Source: Parenemella sanctibonifatiensis
GTDB taxonomy: Bacteria; Actinomycetota; Actinomycetes; Propionibacteriales; Propionibacteriaceae
Direction: 5' to 3'
DNA length: 64,000 nucleotides
Assembly: GCF_002250565.1 (NCBI RefSeq)
Contig: NZ_NMVJ01000008.1
Coordinates: 62,001 to 126,000, forward strand
The notes beneath the pieces were generated by a model. That model saw nothing but the letters and a program-made list of their open reading frames with translations. It was not told the DNA's origin and ran no database searches. The position numbers and the translations under genes are program-made. Below, piece by piece: positions 28,770 to 37,347 of this stretch (its first letter is position 1; each line of letters starts with the position of its first letter).

Positions 28770-29416
28770 GCGCCAACCATCAGATCAACCAGACCCCGAC
28801 CCGGCCGGTGCGGCTGGTCGCCATCCAGGCCGGCCTGGCGGTGCCGTCCTCGACGCGAATGCTCACCGACCTGCTGGTGCGCGCCAGCGCGCGGGCGGTG
28901 CGGGAGTCCGGTGCAGAGGTGGCCACCGAGGTCATCGACGTACGCGATCACGCTCACGCCATCGCCGATGCGATGCTGACCCGGTTTCCCAGCGACGAGC
29001 TGGGGGCGGTCATCCGCTCGATCACCGAGGCCGACGGCGTCATCGCCGCCACGCCGATCTTCAATGCCAGCTATGCCGGGCTGTTCAAGTCGTTCATGGA
29101 CGTGATCGACCCGCAGGTCTTCGGTGGCAAGCCGGTCCTGATGGGCGCCACTGCCGGGACGCCGCGACACTCGCTGGCGCTGGAGCACGCGCTGCGGCCG
29201 TTGTTCAGCTATCTGCGTGCCGACGTCACCCCGACGGCGGTCTTTGCCGCCACGGACGACTTCGCAGCGAAGGCCGCCGGTGGCGCGTTGGCTGAGCGGG
29301 CCGAGCGGGCCGGTGGAGAACTGGCGGCGAAGGCGATCCGGATCGCTGCCGCCGATGCGCCGGCGTACGACGAGATGGCTGACTTCGTCGACATGGGGGA
29401 GCTGTTGTGCCGCTGA
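28766..29416 (+). CDS. NAD(P)H-dependent FMN reductase
   Basis: 216 residues of the flavodoxin-like reductase fold; GLAVPSSTRMLTDLL binds FMN phosphate and ATPIFNASYAGLFKSFMDV is the family signature. It should supply reduced FMN to the preceding monooxygenase, with which it is coupled. This pair resembles the CE1758/CE1759 family of corynebacteria. Confidence 0.88.
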   Translation: MSANHQINQTPTRPVRLVAIQAGLAVPSSTRMLTDLLVRASARAVRESGAEVATEVIDVRDHAHAIADAMLTRFPSDELGAVIRSITEADGVIAATPIFNASYAGLFKSFMDVIDPQVFGGKPVLMGATAGTPRHSLALEHALRPLFSYLRADVTPTAVFAATDDFAAKAAGGALAERAERAGGELAAKAIRIAAADAPAYDEMADFVDMGELLCR

Positions 29417-29435
29417 GAGACGAAGAATCTCTCAG
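29413..29435 (+). terminator. Inverted repeat at the end of the flavin operon
   Basis: ctgagag (29413-29419) and ctctcag (29429-29435), 7-bp arms around a nine-base spacer, include the stop codon of the reductase. A second hairpin, cgacac-aaaa-gtgtcg, follows at 29438-29453. No T-run follows either, so termination is likely but not certain. Confidence 0.5.
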
Positions 29436-29476
29436 GTCGACACAAAAGTGTCGGAGGTGGCGGGCACGCTGCCCAC

Positions 29477-29725
29477 ATGGAGTCAATGAGCATTGATTGT
29501 GGGCAGTGTGCCGTCCGTGGTTCGGGCTGTGAGGATTGTGTCGTGGCGGTCCTGTTGGGCTTCGAACAGCCCGGAGCTGCGGTCCGGAAGCTGGCGCGTC
29601 CCTACCTGAGCGAAGGGTTGCTGTTGGACCAAGAGCAAGATCACGCGTTGGGGGTGCTGAATCGCGGCGGGTTGCTGCCGCCGCTGCGCATGGTGGCCGA
29701 TGGGCGGTCCCGACCGACGGGCTGA
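29477..29725 (+). CDS. Small cysteine-rich conserved protein
   Basis: 82 residues. The N-terminus has IDCGQCAVRGSGCEDCVV: two CxxC pairs that could bind zinc or an Fe-S cluster. The rest ends in a short helical segment. An ATG three codons later is an equal start candidate. A small protein of this kind precedes NlpC/P60 hydrolase genes in several actinobacteria. Function unknown. Confidence 0.65.
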   Translation: MESMSIDCGQCAVRGSGCEDCVVAVLLGFEQPGAAVRKLARPYLSEGLLLDQEQDHALGVLNRGGLLPPLRMVADGRSRPTG

Positions 29726-29901
29726 GCCAAAGATGGCCGGAACCGGCCGCGTGAAGGTCCGGCCAAGGGTTTGCCCTGAACTGAGACGTCACTTATGGTT
29801 TTCTCAGCGTCAGTCGGATTGGGTTCCAGCCAGGGCCCGAGCTGCGCGAGTCGGCATCAGGACTTCCCCCCACGGTGCCGGGTGTTGATCGAGGAGTGTG
29901 T

Positions 29902-31125
29902 GTGAACGTTCCGTTCCGCGTACGACTGGGGGCCGGTGTCGCTGCCGTTGCGCTGTCCCTGTCCCTGACCGCTGAGGCCGCTTGGGCACAGCCGAGCACC
30001 CTCGAGGAGGCCCGGCAGCAGGTTGAGAAGCTCCGCATGGAGTCCTCGGCCCTGGACCAGGAGTACGCCGGGGTGCAGGAGCGCCTCGTGCAGGCCCAGC
30101 AGAGCCTCGCCACCCAGCAGGAAGACCTGGGGGAGCAGCGCGCCAAGGTGAACGAATTGCGCGCCCAGACCACCCAGGTCGCGTTGCTCCGTTATCAGCA
30201 GCGCTCGGTGGATCCCACTCTGTCGCTCGTCTTCTCCTCGGAGAAGGACAGCTACCTCGGCCATGCCTCCACCATGGAGCAGCTGAGCCGCAACCAGAAC
30301 GCCGCCCTGCAGCGCTTCCAGGCCGCGCAGGCTGATCTGGCCGATCTGGAGCGCAGCGCGCAGGCCGAGACCGAGAAGATCGCCGCCAGCGAGCGCGAGA
30401 TGGGCGAGCTGCGTGAGGCCTCCGAGGAGAAGCTCGTCGAGGCCGAGCGGGTCCTCGATCGCCTCACCGAGGAAGAGCGCCAGCGGCTGGCCGCGGAGGA
30501 GGCTCAGCGTGAGCGCGAGGCGCAGGAGCGTGCCGAGGCTGCTCAGCAGCAGGTCGAGTCGACCTCCGGGGGTTCCCAGGACAACGGCCGCTCCGAGCGT
30601 TCCTCGCGGTCCGGTTCCTCTCGCACTGGCGGCGGCTCCGAGTCCAGCAATTCGGGTGGCTCGAGCAACTCCGGCGACTCCGGTGACTCGGGCGACTCGG
30701 GTGACTCGGGTGACTCGGGCGACTCCGGTGACTCGGGCGACTCCGGTGAGGTGGCACCGCCCCCGAGCGGCAGCCGCGCCCAGGCCGCGGTGGCCTTCGC
30801 CAAGTCCCAGCTCGGCAAGCCCTACCGCTACGGCGCCACCGGCCCTGGCTCCTACGACTGCTCCGGTTTCACCGGTGCCGCATGGAAGGCGGCCGGCGTG
30901 AGCCTGCCGCGCACCTCCCGCGCCCAGGCCGGAGCCGGCCAGTCCGTCTCGCTGAGCAACCTGCAACCGGGCGACTTGGTCTTCTACTACAGCCCGATCA
31001 GCCACGTCGCGATCTACGTCGGTGGCGGCCAGGTCATTCACGCACCGAGCTCGGGCAAGAGCGTCTCCTACGCTCCGGTGAGCTATGGCGGCATGAAGCC
31101 GGTCTCGGCTCGCCGCGTCGGCTGA
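29902..31125 (+). CDS. Secreted NlpC/P60 peptidoglycan endopeptidase
   Basis: 407 residues. GTG at 29902 has GAGGAG upstream. Signal peptide to about residue 30; coiled coil 33-220 (Glu/Gln/Ala-rich, as in RipA-type proteins); a Ser/Gly/Asp linker with about eight GDS repeats; then NlpC/P60 with YDCSGFTGAAW (catalytic Cys) and SPISHVAIYVGGG (His). It cleaves peptide stems of the wall. The same locus position in M. tuberculosis holds an NlpC/P60 gene. The 176-base gap upstream contains an inverted ctgaga...tctcag (29781-29807) of unknown meaning. Confidence 0.93.
   Translation: MNVPFRVRLGAGVAAVALSLSLTAEAAWAQPSTLEEARQQVEKLRMESSALDQEYAGVQERLVQAQQSLATQQEDLGEQRAKVNELRAQTTQVALLRYQQRSVDPTLSLVFSSEKDSYLGHASTMEQLSRNQNAALQRFQAAQADLADLERSAQAETEKIAASEREMGELREASEEKLVEAERVLDRLTEEERQRLAAEEAQREREAQERAEAAQQQVESTSGGSQDNGRSERSSRSGSSRTGGGSESSNSGGSSNSGDSGDSGDSGDSGDSGDSGDSGDSGEVAPPPSGSRAQAAVAFAKSQLGKPYRYGATGPGSYDCSGFTGAAWKAAGVSLPRTSRAQAGAGQSVSLSNLQPGDLVFYYSPISHVAIYVGGGQVIHAPSSGKSVSYAPVSYGGMKPVSARRVG
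30663..30750 (+). repeat. GDS-coding 9-bp repeats in NlpC/P60 linker
   Basis: About eight to nine imperfect 9-bp units (gactccggt / gactcgggc variants) code for repeated Gly-Asp-Ser between the coiled coil and the enzyme domain. Such a flexible acidic linker probably spans the wall. Confidence 0.85.
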
Positions 31126-31152
31126 TGAGTCGCCCGTGAGCGACCCCGCCTC

Positions 31153-32343
31153 GTGAGCAGGTCTTCATCGTTCTCCACCCCGGTCCATCAGGGCCGGGGT
31201 GGAGTCGTCTTGGCCCGGCGGTCACTCCTGGTTGGACTGGTGGGCGGCGTCGTTGTCGGCTGTACGCCCGACGCCGGGCCAGCTGACGGCGACGGGCTGG
31301 CCCAGATCCAGGACGTGGCCGATGCGCTCTGTGCGGCGATGGCGGCACGGGACCGGTCCGGATTCGAGGCGGCGGGGTCCGCCGAAGCGCTGGAACAGCT
31401 GTGGCAGGTGACCGGATTGGGAGCGCCACTGCAGATCGATCGGATCGAGGTCATCGGCTGGCGCGAGATCGATGGTCGCACCGGAGTGGACTGCCGCTGG
31501 CACTGGCGCTGGCCCGACGATCCGATGCGGGCCGGCTCCGGGGTGGCGGCTGGGGCGGTCAGTGAGCTGCCGATGACACTCGTACGCCGGGGGCAGCGCT
31601 GGCTCGTCGGCGGGCTGGTGCCCGTCGCGTCAGCACCGGCCTGGTGGAGTGGCGCGGTCGAGTCCATCCGGCCGCTCGACCTCGCCGGTGGTGTCAGCAG
31701 CGTCGTCGTCGCCCGGCCCGGACCCGGCGTGGACCTGGCCCCGGTATGGACGGAGCGCTGGGCTGCTGCCGGTCAACGGCTGGCCGAGCGGGGGCGCGAT
31801 GGCGTGCTGGCGGAGGGGTGGCCTGTGGTCCTGGAGCTCGGCTCTGGCGAGGATCTGGGCGGGCTCGCGGCGCGCACGTCCAGGGTGGCGGGCGAGCCGC
31901 CGGCGTACACCATCACGCTGGCGGCCGACCAGCTCGCCGATCAGGAGGACGAGCCGGCGATCACACTGCTGCACCACGAGCTGATCCACGCGGTCAGTGG
32001 GTCCCCCGATGCTGCCGCGCCGCTGTGGATCATCGAGGGGTACGCCGAATGGCACGCCTTGGCTGGTTCCCCCGGCTCGGCGCAATTGATACGCGAGCGG
32101 GTCCTGCCGCGGTGGCAGGGCGGGGACCCGGCCGTGCCTGAGGACGCTGACTTCAGTGCTACCGACCTCGACGTCGCCTATGCCCGTGCCTGGTCGGCGA
32201 TGCTGGCGCTCGAGGAGCTGGTCGGTGTCGACGCACTGGAGGCCGTGGTGGCGGCGGCCTACCGCGGTGAGCTCGACCGCGGGCTGAGGCGGGCCGGGGT
32301 GGGCCTCGAGGAGATCAACGCCGCAGCTGCACGCGTGAGGTAG
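31153..32343 (+). CDS. Lipoprotein zinc metalloprotease (gluzincin-like)
   Basis: 396 residues. RRSLLVGLVGGVVVGC ends in a lipobox cysteine. HHELIHAVSG carries HEXXH, and EGYAEWHAL 24 residues later offers the third ligand, the gluzincin pattern. It is probably anchored outside the membrane. Start: GTG at 31153 gives a long charged leader; TTG at 31210 with ggtggag upstream would place the signal at residue 1 and leave the hairpin at 31175-31202 outside. The upstream gene is the wall hydrolase. Confidence 0.7.
   Translation: MSRSSSFSTPVHQGRGGVVLARRSLLVGLVGGVVVGCTPDAGPADGDGLAQIQDVADALCAAMAARDRSGFEAAGSAEALEQLWQVTGLGAPLQIDRIEVIGWREIDGRTGVDCRWHWRWPDDPMRAGSGVAAGAVSELPMTLVRRGQRWLVGGLVPVASAPAWWSGAVESIRPLDLAGGVSSVVVARPGPGVDLAPVWTERWAAAGQRLAERGRDGVLAEGWPVVLELGSGEDLGGLAARTSRVAGEPPAYTITLAADQLADQEDEPAITLLHHELIHAVSGSPDAAAPLWIIEGYAEWHALAGSPGSAQLIRERVLPRWQGGDPAVPEDADFSATDLDVAYARAWSAMLALEELVGVDALEAVVAAAYRGELDRGLRRAGVGLEEINAAAARVR
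31175..31202 (+). terminator. Hairpin after NlpC/P60 gene
   Basis: A 12-bp stem ccaccccggtcc/gggccggggtgg with one G-T pair and a four-base loop. No T-run follows. It lies 49 bases past the NlpC/P60 stop and overlaps the longer start option of the lipoprotein gene. Confidence 0.6.
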
Positions 32344-32410
32344 GCGGCGCTGGAGGGCGACATCTCATGTGTGAGGTGAAACACACCGCGGCTGCTGGCG
32401 GATCGAGATG

Positions 32411-32431
32411 ACTACTACGTAACATAGTAGT
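32411..32431. promoter_or_regulatory. Palindromic operator candidate before doxX-like gene
   Basis: actacta (32411-32417), seven-base spacer, tagtagt (32425-32431): a perfect 7-bp inverted repeat 36 bases ahead of the start codon. It sits in an unusually AT-rich stretch for this sequence, as expected for a repressor-controlled promoter. Confidence 0.55.
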
Positions 32432-32466
32432 TGTCCGAAGGAACTTCTCCAGGAGGGAGAAACGAC

Positions 32467-33090
32467 ATGACCGCCATCCACCACCGATCCGAGGGCACTC
32501 AGCAGCGAGAGACCGCTGAGCAGGTCCAGGACACGCGCGAAGTCAAGGCCGAGGCCCCCGTTGGGGCCGCTGAGGTCACCATGCAGACCGACATCGTCCG
32601 CAGCCCGTTCGCCCGTGGTGCACTGGCCTTCATGCGGATCGTCACCGGATGGCTGTTCCTGTGGGCCTTCCTCGACAAGTTGTTCGGCCTCAACCACGCC
32701 ACCCCGGTGGAGCGAGCCTGGCTCAACGGCGGCAGCCCGACCGCAGGCTTCCTCGCCAACGCCGAGGGCCCGTTCGGAGCTACCTTCCAGTCGATGGCCA
32801 GCGCCGCCCCGGTGCTCGACTGGATCTTCATGATCGGTCTGCTCGGCCTGGGCGTTGCCCTGGTCACCGGAGCCGGTGTCAAGATCGCAGCGATCGCTGG
32901 CACCGTGCTGGTGGCGATGATGTATCTGGCCACCTTTCCGCTCGGCGCTGCCGGGGCCACCAACCCCATCACCACCAGCCACTGGCTGGAGGCAGCCGCC
33001 ATGATCGTCGTCGCCGCCACCCGGGCAGGAGACACATTCGGGCTCGGCAAGATCTGGGCGAAGTACGTGGGCGATTCGATCTGGCGCTGA
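32467..33090 (+). CDS. DoxX-family membrane protein
   Basis: 207 residues. The ATG follows GGAGGGAG. A hydrophilic N-terminal 40 residues precede four helices in the DoxX/TQO small-subunit pattern (FMRIVTGWLFLWAFLDKLFG, then others). Family members have been linked to quinone or thiosulfate oxidation and redox stress. A palindromic site precedes it and a strong terminator follows, so it is probably a single regulated gene. Confidence 0.82.
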   Translation: MTAIHHRSEGTQQRETAEQVQDTREVKAEAPVGAAEVTMQTDIVRSPFARGALAFMRIVTGWLFLWAFLDKLFGLNHATPVERAWLNGGSPTAGFLANAEGPFGATFQSMASAAPVLDWIFMIGLLGLGVALVTGAGVKIAAIAGTVLVAMMYLATFPLGAAGATNPITTSHWLEAAAMIVVAATRAGDTFGLGKIWAKYVGDSIWR

Positions 33091-33147
33091 CCCGCGGGTG
33101 CGGGCAACCGCCAAGCCCGACACCTCACTCACCACCAGCTACGACGA

Positions 33148-33177
33148 CCACGGCCCCGGCAACTGCCGGGGCCGTGG
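33148..33177. terminator. Terminator after doxX-like gene
   Basis: ccacggccccggc (33148-33160), loop aact, gccggggccgtgg (33165-33177): a perfect 13-bp stem between convergent genes. Confidence 0.88.
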
Positions 33178-33198
33178 GCCGTGTCTGGGGCACCTGGG

Positions 33199-33666
33199 TC
33201 AGACGACCGCGCCGTCGTCATCCGGCGGTCGGGAGCGGGGCAGTTGCGAGATCAGCAACACGAACCCGCCGACGAAGGCGCCGACTGTCAGCCAACCGAC
33301 CCAGCCGGGCAAGGTCACGCCCAGTAGCACCAGGATCACAGCGGTCACTGACCAGGCCACGCCGATGGCGCCGAGCACGGCGGAGAAGGTCCAGGCTCGC
33401 ATCGGGGGCAGCGGCTCGCCGACCTGGCCCGGTGGTACGTCCTCCCACCCGTCTGCTTCGTCGTCGAAGTCGTCCTCGTCGTCAGGGTCGGCGAGCCAGA
33501 TCGGCAGGCCGTCCTCGTCGGTGCGGTGGTCGCGGGGGCTGCGGTCGCTCGGCTGCGGAGCCGCAGGAGCGTCGGGGAAGCTGGCCTCGATCATGGCGCG
33601 AAACTCGCGGTCGATCGCGTCGACGTCACGGTCCGGGCTGCCGGGGCGGTCAGGGGAGTCAGCCAC
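33199..33666 (-). CDS. Hypothetical membrane protein with acidic N-terminal half
   Basis: 155 residues from GTG (ADSPDRPGSPDRD), overlapping the hydrolase stop by eight bases. The first ~90 residues are disordered and strongly acidic (DPDDEDDFDDEADGWED); two hydrophobic helices follow (about 100-145). I do not recognise a domain. The coupling to the hydrolase gene suggests shared expression. Confidence 0.65.
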   Translation of the reverse strand: MADSPDRPGSPDRDVDAIDREFRAMIEASFPDAPAAPQPSDRSPRDHRTDEDGLPIWLADPDDEDDFDDEADGWEDVPPGQVGEPLPPMRAWTFSAVLGAIGVAWSVTAVILVLLGVTLPGWVGWLTVGAFVGGFVLLISQLPRSRPPDDDGAVV

Positions 33667-34438
33667 GGTCGGCCGCCTGGTCCAACTCGGCGAGGAAACG
33701 CACCGATTCGGTTGCGATGACGTCGGCATCGTTGTCCAAGGTCGCGACGTGGTAGCTGTTCGGCAGGCTGACCCGACGCAGGTTCTCGCTGGCCAGCGAG
33801 GTCATCAACAGCTCCTCGGACCGGTCATCGACCACATGGTCCACCGTTGATCGGAGCAGCAGGACCGGCTGGCGTACGCCGCTGAGTCGCGGCCGCAGAT
33901 CCTGCCACAGGTCGTGCAACTGCTCCACGGCCGCGGTGGGAGTGCGGGAGTATGCGCCCTCGTTGGTGCCGGGCTTGCTGGTGTCATTGGCGATCGCCGG
34001 GGTGGTGGCCACCAGCCGCTTCAGGAGGCCGGCCAGCGGGATCCGAGGATCCTTGCTGCCCACCGCCGGGTTGACCAACATCAGCCCTGCGACCCGGTCA
34101 GGGAAGCGGGCCGCCAGCCGCAGCGACAGGGCACCACCCATCGACAAGGCACCCAACACCACTCGGTCATGCCGGCCGAGCAGTTCGGCGTGGGCGACGG
34201 CGAGGCTGGCATACCAATCCGCCCAGTCGGTCTGGGCCAGGTCCTGCCAACTGGTGCCGTGACCGGCGAGCAGCGGCACGCTGACCTCATGGCCAGCCTC
34301 CCGCAGCGCCTGCGCCCACGGTTCCATCGACACCGGCGATCCAGTGAAGCCGTGACACAGCAGCACTGCCGACTTCGACTCGTCGACGTGCTGAGTCCGC
34401 GCGGTGTCCTCCCGCGGGTCGTGTCCGGAATCCGCCAC
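33659..34438 (-). CDS. Alpha/beta hydrolase (carboxylesterase/monoacylglycerol lipase type)
   Basis: 259 residues. Nucleophile elbow GALSMGGAL; oxyanion HG in CHGFTGSPVS; catalytic Asp in RSTVDHVVDD and His in NSYHVATLDND. GHGTSW is typical of monoglyceride lipases. The divergent neighbour is a PlsC acyltransferase, so lipid turnover is a plausible theme. GTG at 34438 is six bases after tagga t-type -10 (34445-34450), so probably leaderless. Confidence 0.85.
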   Translation of the reverse strand: MADSGHDPREDTARTQHVDESKSAVLLCHGFTGSPVSMEPWAQALREAGHEVSVPLLAGHGTSWQDLAQTDWADWYASLAVAHAELLGRHDRVVLGALSMGGALSLRLAARFPDRVAGLMLVNPAVGSKDPRIPLAGLLKRLVATTPAIANDTSKPGTNEGAYSRTPTAAVEQLHDLWQDLRPRLSGVRQPVLLLRSTVDHVVDDRSEELLMTSLASENLRRVSLPNSYHVATLDNDADVIATESVRFLAELDQAADRG

Positions 34439-34484
34439 ACCGGCATCCTACCCACTAGTGTGGCGGTGATTCGAGGGAGGAAGC

Positions 34485-35237
34485 GTGTTCTACCAGCTGT
34501 TCAAGTATCTGCTGTTCGTGCCGGTGTTCCGGCTGGTGTGCCGACCTTGGACGAAGGGCCACGAGAACGTCCCCAGGGCAGGAGGTGGGCTCTTGGTCAG
34601 CAATCACATCTCCTGGGGTGACACGATCATCCTGCCGGTGATGCTGCGCCGGCGGGTGACCTTCCCGGCCAAGGCCGAACTCTTCAACGGCACCAGTCCT
34701 GGTGCCCGGCTGGTCGGCTGGTTCCTCAAGCAGGCCGGCATTCTGCCGATCGACCGAGGCGGCGGCAAGGCCAGCAGCGAGGCGCTGACCGCGATGACCG
34801 ACATCGTCAAGAGCGGCACCCTGCTGGCGATGTACCCCGAGGGCACCCGATCCCCGGACGGTCGCCTCTACAAGGGTAAGACCGGAGCTGCGCGCGTCGC
34901 CCTGGAGACCGGCTGTCCGGTGATCCCGGTCGGGATGAGCAACACCGAGGTCATCAAGGGTCGGGGGCTGCCGCGGATGGATCGCCCCGGCGTCCTGATC
35001 GGCAAGCCGGTGGACCTGTCCCGATTCCGGGGTCGTCCGATCGATGCCGGTGTGCTGCGCGACGCCACAGACGCGATCATGGCTGACATCCAGAAGCTGA
35101 CCGGTCAGGAGTACGTCGACCTCTACGGCGCCGTGGTGAAGTCGGGCAGCTATGCCGGCGACGTCGACGCCAAGGTGCTGCCCCACCCGGGCTGGAAGGC
35201 GCCGGTCGAGGCCGGGGACGACTCCGAGCAGCGCTGA
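34485..35237 (+). CDS. plsC: 1-acyl-glycerol-3-phosphate acyltransferase
   Basis: 250 residues, with NHISWGD (HX4D catalytic motif) near residue 39 and YPEGTRSPDG near 116, the substrate-binding motif of LPLAT enzymes. It adds the second acyl chain in phosphatidic acid synthesis. GTG start with GGGAGG upstream. The stop overlaps the next ATG by one base. A PlsC-like gene occupies the same relative place in M. tuberculosis. Confidence 0.9.
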   Translation: MFYQLFKYLLFVPVFRLVCRPWTKGHENVPRAGGGLLVSNHISWGDTIILPVMLRRRVTFPAKAELFNGTSPGARLVGWFLKQAGILPIDRGGGKASSEALTAMTDIVKSGTLLAMYPEGTRSPDGRLYKGKTGAARVALETGCPVIPVGMSNTEVIKGRGLPRMDRPGVLIGKPVDLSRFRGRPIDAGVLRDATDAIMADIQKLTGQEYVDLYGAVVKSGSYAGDVDAKVLPHPGWKAPVEAGDDSEQR

Positions 35238-35902
35238 TGCCGAGCGTGATGCTGGTCGACCACCATCCGTTGTGGATCGAAGCGTTGGCCGGCGTACTCG
35301 AGGACGAAGGTTTCGACATCGCCGCCATCGCCGAGAGTGGCGCGGATGCGCTGGTCCGGGCCCGGGCCACGCGGCCCGATCTGATCGTCATGGACCTTGA
35401 CATTCCCACTCCTGACGGTGCCGCCTGCACCGAAGCGTTGGTGGGCGAGGACCGGGACGTACGAGTGGTGATGCTGGCGGCCTCCAGCCGGCCCGAGGAC
35501 GTACGCCGCTGTGTGGCGGCCGGCGCGATGGGCTATCTGCTCAAGACCGCCCGGCCCGGAGAGATCCTGGCCGGCATCCAGCGAGCCCTGGCCGGTGAGG
35601 CCGTCTTCGCTGCGGAGGTGTCGGCCGCCCTGCTGGAGGACTTCCGCAACCCACCGGCCGCGCCCCATCCGGAGCCGGTCGACCCGGTGCTGACCGCACG
35701 GGAGCGAGAACTGCTCGCCTGGGTGGCGCGAGGCCTTCCCTACCGGCAGATCGCCGAGGAGCTCAGCGTCTCCCACCGCACCGTGCAGAATCACGTCCAC
35801 AACATGCTCGCGAAGACCGGCACCGCCAACCGGGTCGAGTTGACCTTGTGGGGGCAGCGCGCCGGGATCATCTCGGTGGGCTCAGGATCTGAAAACCGCT
35901 GA
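35237..35902 (+). CDS. LuxR-type response regulator, orphan
   Basis: 221 residues. Receiver: SVMLVDHHPLWIEALAGVL with acidic pair replaced by DH, phosphoacceptor in IVMDLDIPTPDG, lysine in GYLLKTARPGEIL. LuxR helix-turn-helix near the end: LTARERELLAWVARGLPYRQIAEEL. No histidine kinase is adjacent; it is coupled to plsC (overlap of one base), which is unusual and suggests a membrane-lipid signal, an inference. Confidence 0.88.
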   Translation: MPSVMLVDHHPLWIEALAGVLEDEGFDIAAIAESGADALVRARATRPDLIVMDLDIPTPDGAACTEALVGEDRDVRVVMLAASSRPEDVRRCVAAGAMGYLLKTARPGEILAGIQRALAGEAVFAAEVSAALLEDFRNPPAAPHPEPVDPVLTARERELLAWVARGLPYRQIAEELSVSHRTVQNHVHNMLAKTGTANRVELTLWGQRAGIISVGSGSENR

Positions 35903-35935
35903 GGCCGCTACCGGCGACCCCATAAGCTGGTCACC

Positions 35936-37345
35936 ATGTCATCTCTGCCCTCGCTGTCCGCGCTGAAGTCCCTGCCAGCCAAGCATCAGCCGGACTATGC
36001 CGACGCCGACGAGGTCGCCGCGGTCTTGGACAAGCTCCGTGCCCTGCCCCCGCTGGTGTTTGCCGGCGAGGTCGACTCGCTGCGCGACAATCTCGCCTCG
36101 GTGGCCCGCGGTGAGGCCTTCGTGCTGCAGGGTGGCGACTGCGCCGAAACCTTCGAGGGTGTCACCGCCGACAACGTTTCCCGCAAGCTGCGGGTGCTGC
36201 TGTCGATGGCGTCGGTGATGACGTACGCCGCGCAGGTCCCGGTCGTCAAGATCGGCCGGATCGCCGGCCAGTACGCCAAGCCGCGCTCCAAGCCCACCGA
36301 GGTACGCGACGGCGTCGAATTGCCCTCCTACCTCGGCGACGCCATCAACGGGATCGACTTCACCCCGGAGGCCCGCCGCCACGACCCGGCCCGACTGCTC
36401 GAGATCTACCATTCCTCGGCGGCCACGCTGAACCTGGTCCGCGCCTTCGTCACCGGGGGATTCGCCGATCTGCGCAGCGTGCACTCCTGGAACGCCAACT
36501 TCGCGCGCCACACCAACGCCGGCGAGAAGTACCTGCAACTCGCCGAAGGCATCGAGTCGGCGCTGGCCTTCATGGAAGCCTGCGGGGTGGACGATGCCAG
36601 CCTGCGTACGGTGGACTTCTTTGCCTCCCACGAGGGCCTGCTGCTGGAGTACGAGCACGCGCTGACCCGGATCGATTCCCGCAGCGACCTGCCCTACGAC
36701 ACCTCGGGTCACATGATCTGGATCGGGGAGCGGACCCGTCAGCTCGACGGCGCCCATGTGGAGCTGATGCGCAACATCCGCAACCCGATCGGCATCAAGC
36801 TCGGCCCGACCGCCAGCGCCGCGGACGCCGTGGCCATCGCGGATCGGCTGGACCCGGAGCGGGAGCCCGGTCGGATCACCTTCATCACCCGGGTCGGCGC
36901 TTCCCAGGTGCGCGAACTGCTGCCCGCCATCATCGAGGGAGTCGAGAAGACCGGCCGGAAGCCGACCTGGATCTGCGACCCGATGCACGGCAACACCTTC
37001 GCCACCTCCAACGGCTACAAGACCCGCAGCTTCACCGATGTGGTCGAGGAGGTCAACGGATTCTTTGACGTTCACCACCAGCTCGGCACCTGGCCGGGTG
37101 GCGTTCACGTCGAGCTCACCGGTGAGGACGTCACCGAGTGCGTCGGCGGCGTTGACGAGATCGACGAGGTGGACCTGAGTCAGCGTTACGAGACGGCCTG
37201 TGACCCGCGACTGAACCGCAACCAGTCCTTGGAGCTCGCCTTCCTGATCGCCCAGCGGCTGTCGGACGGCCGCATCGAGCGGTCCGGCAAGCTGCCCGTC
37301 CCGGCCCCGCCGCCGGTGGCCGTCGGCGCGAACTTGCCCGACTGA
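35936..37345 (+). CDS. aroG: Class II 3-deoxy-7-phosphoheptulonate synthase
   Basis: 469 residues, the plant-like class II DAHP synthase. FVLQGGDCAETFEGV, RIAGQYAKPRSKPTE and WICDPMHGNTF are characteristic and include the metal-binding cysteine and histidine. It starts the shikimate pathway and thus feeds trpD. A -10-like taagct ends seven bases before the ATG, so the message is probably leaderless. The same gene is aroG in M. tuberculosis at the matching locus. Confidence 0.96.
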   Translation: MSSLPSLSALKSLPAKHQPDYADADEVAAVLDKLRALPPLVFAGEVDSLRDNLASVARGEAFVLQGGDCAETFEGVTADNVSRKLRVLLSMASVMTYAAQVPVVKIGRIAGQYAKPRSKPTEVRDGVELPSYLGDAINGIDFTPEARRHDPARLLEIYHSSAATLNLVRAFVTGGFADLRSVHSWNANFARHTNAGEKYLQLAEGIESALAFMEACGVDDASLRTVDFFASHEGLLLEYEHALTRIDSRSDLPYDTSGHMIWIGERTRQLDGAHVELMRNIRNPIGIKLGPTASAADAVAIADRLDPEREPGRITFITRVGASQVRELLPAIIEGVEKTGRKPTWICDPMHGNTFATSNGYKTRSFTDVVEEVNGFFDVHHQLGTWPGGVHVELTGEDVTECVGGVDEIDEVDLSQRYETACDPRLNRNQSLELAFLIAQRLSDGRIERSGKLPVPAPPPVAVGANLPD

Positions 37346-37347
37346 CA

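Noticed and set aside
29726-29901. c-di-AMP (ydaO) riboswitch before the NlpC/P60 gene
   Set aside because: Such riboswitches occur upstream of wall hydrolases in actinobacteria, but the conserved GGGGAACC and CCGACAGCTAACC blocks are absent here.
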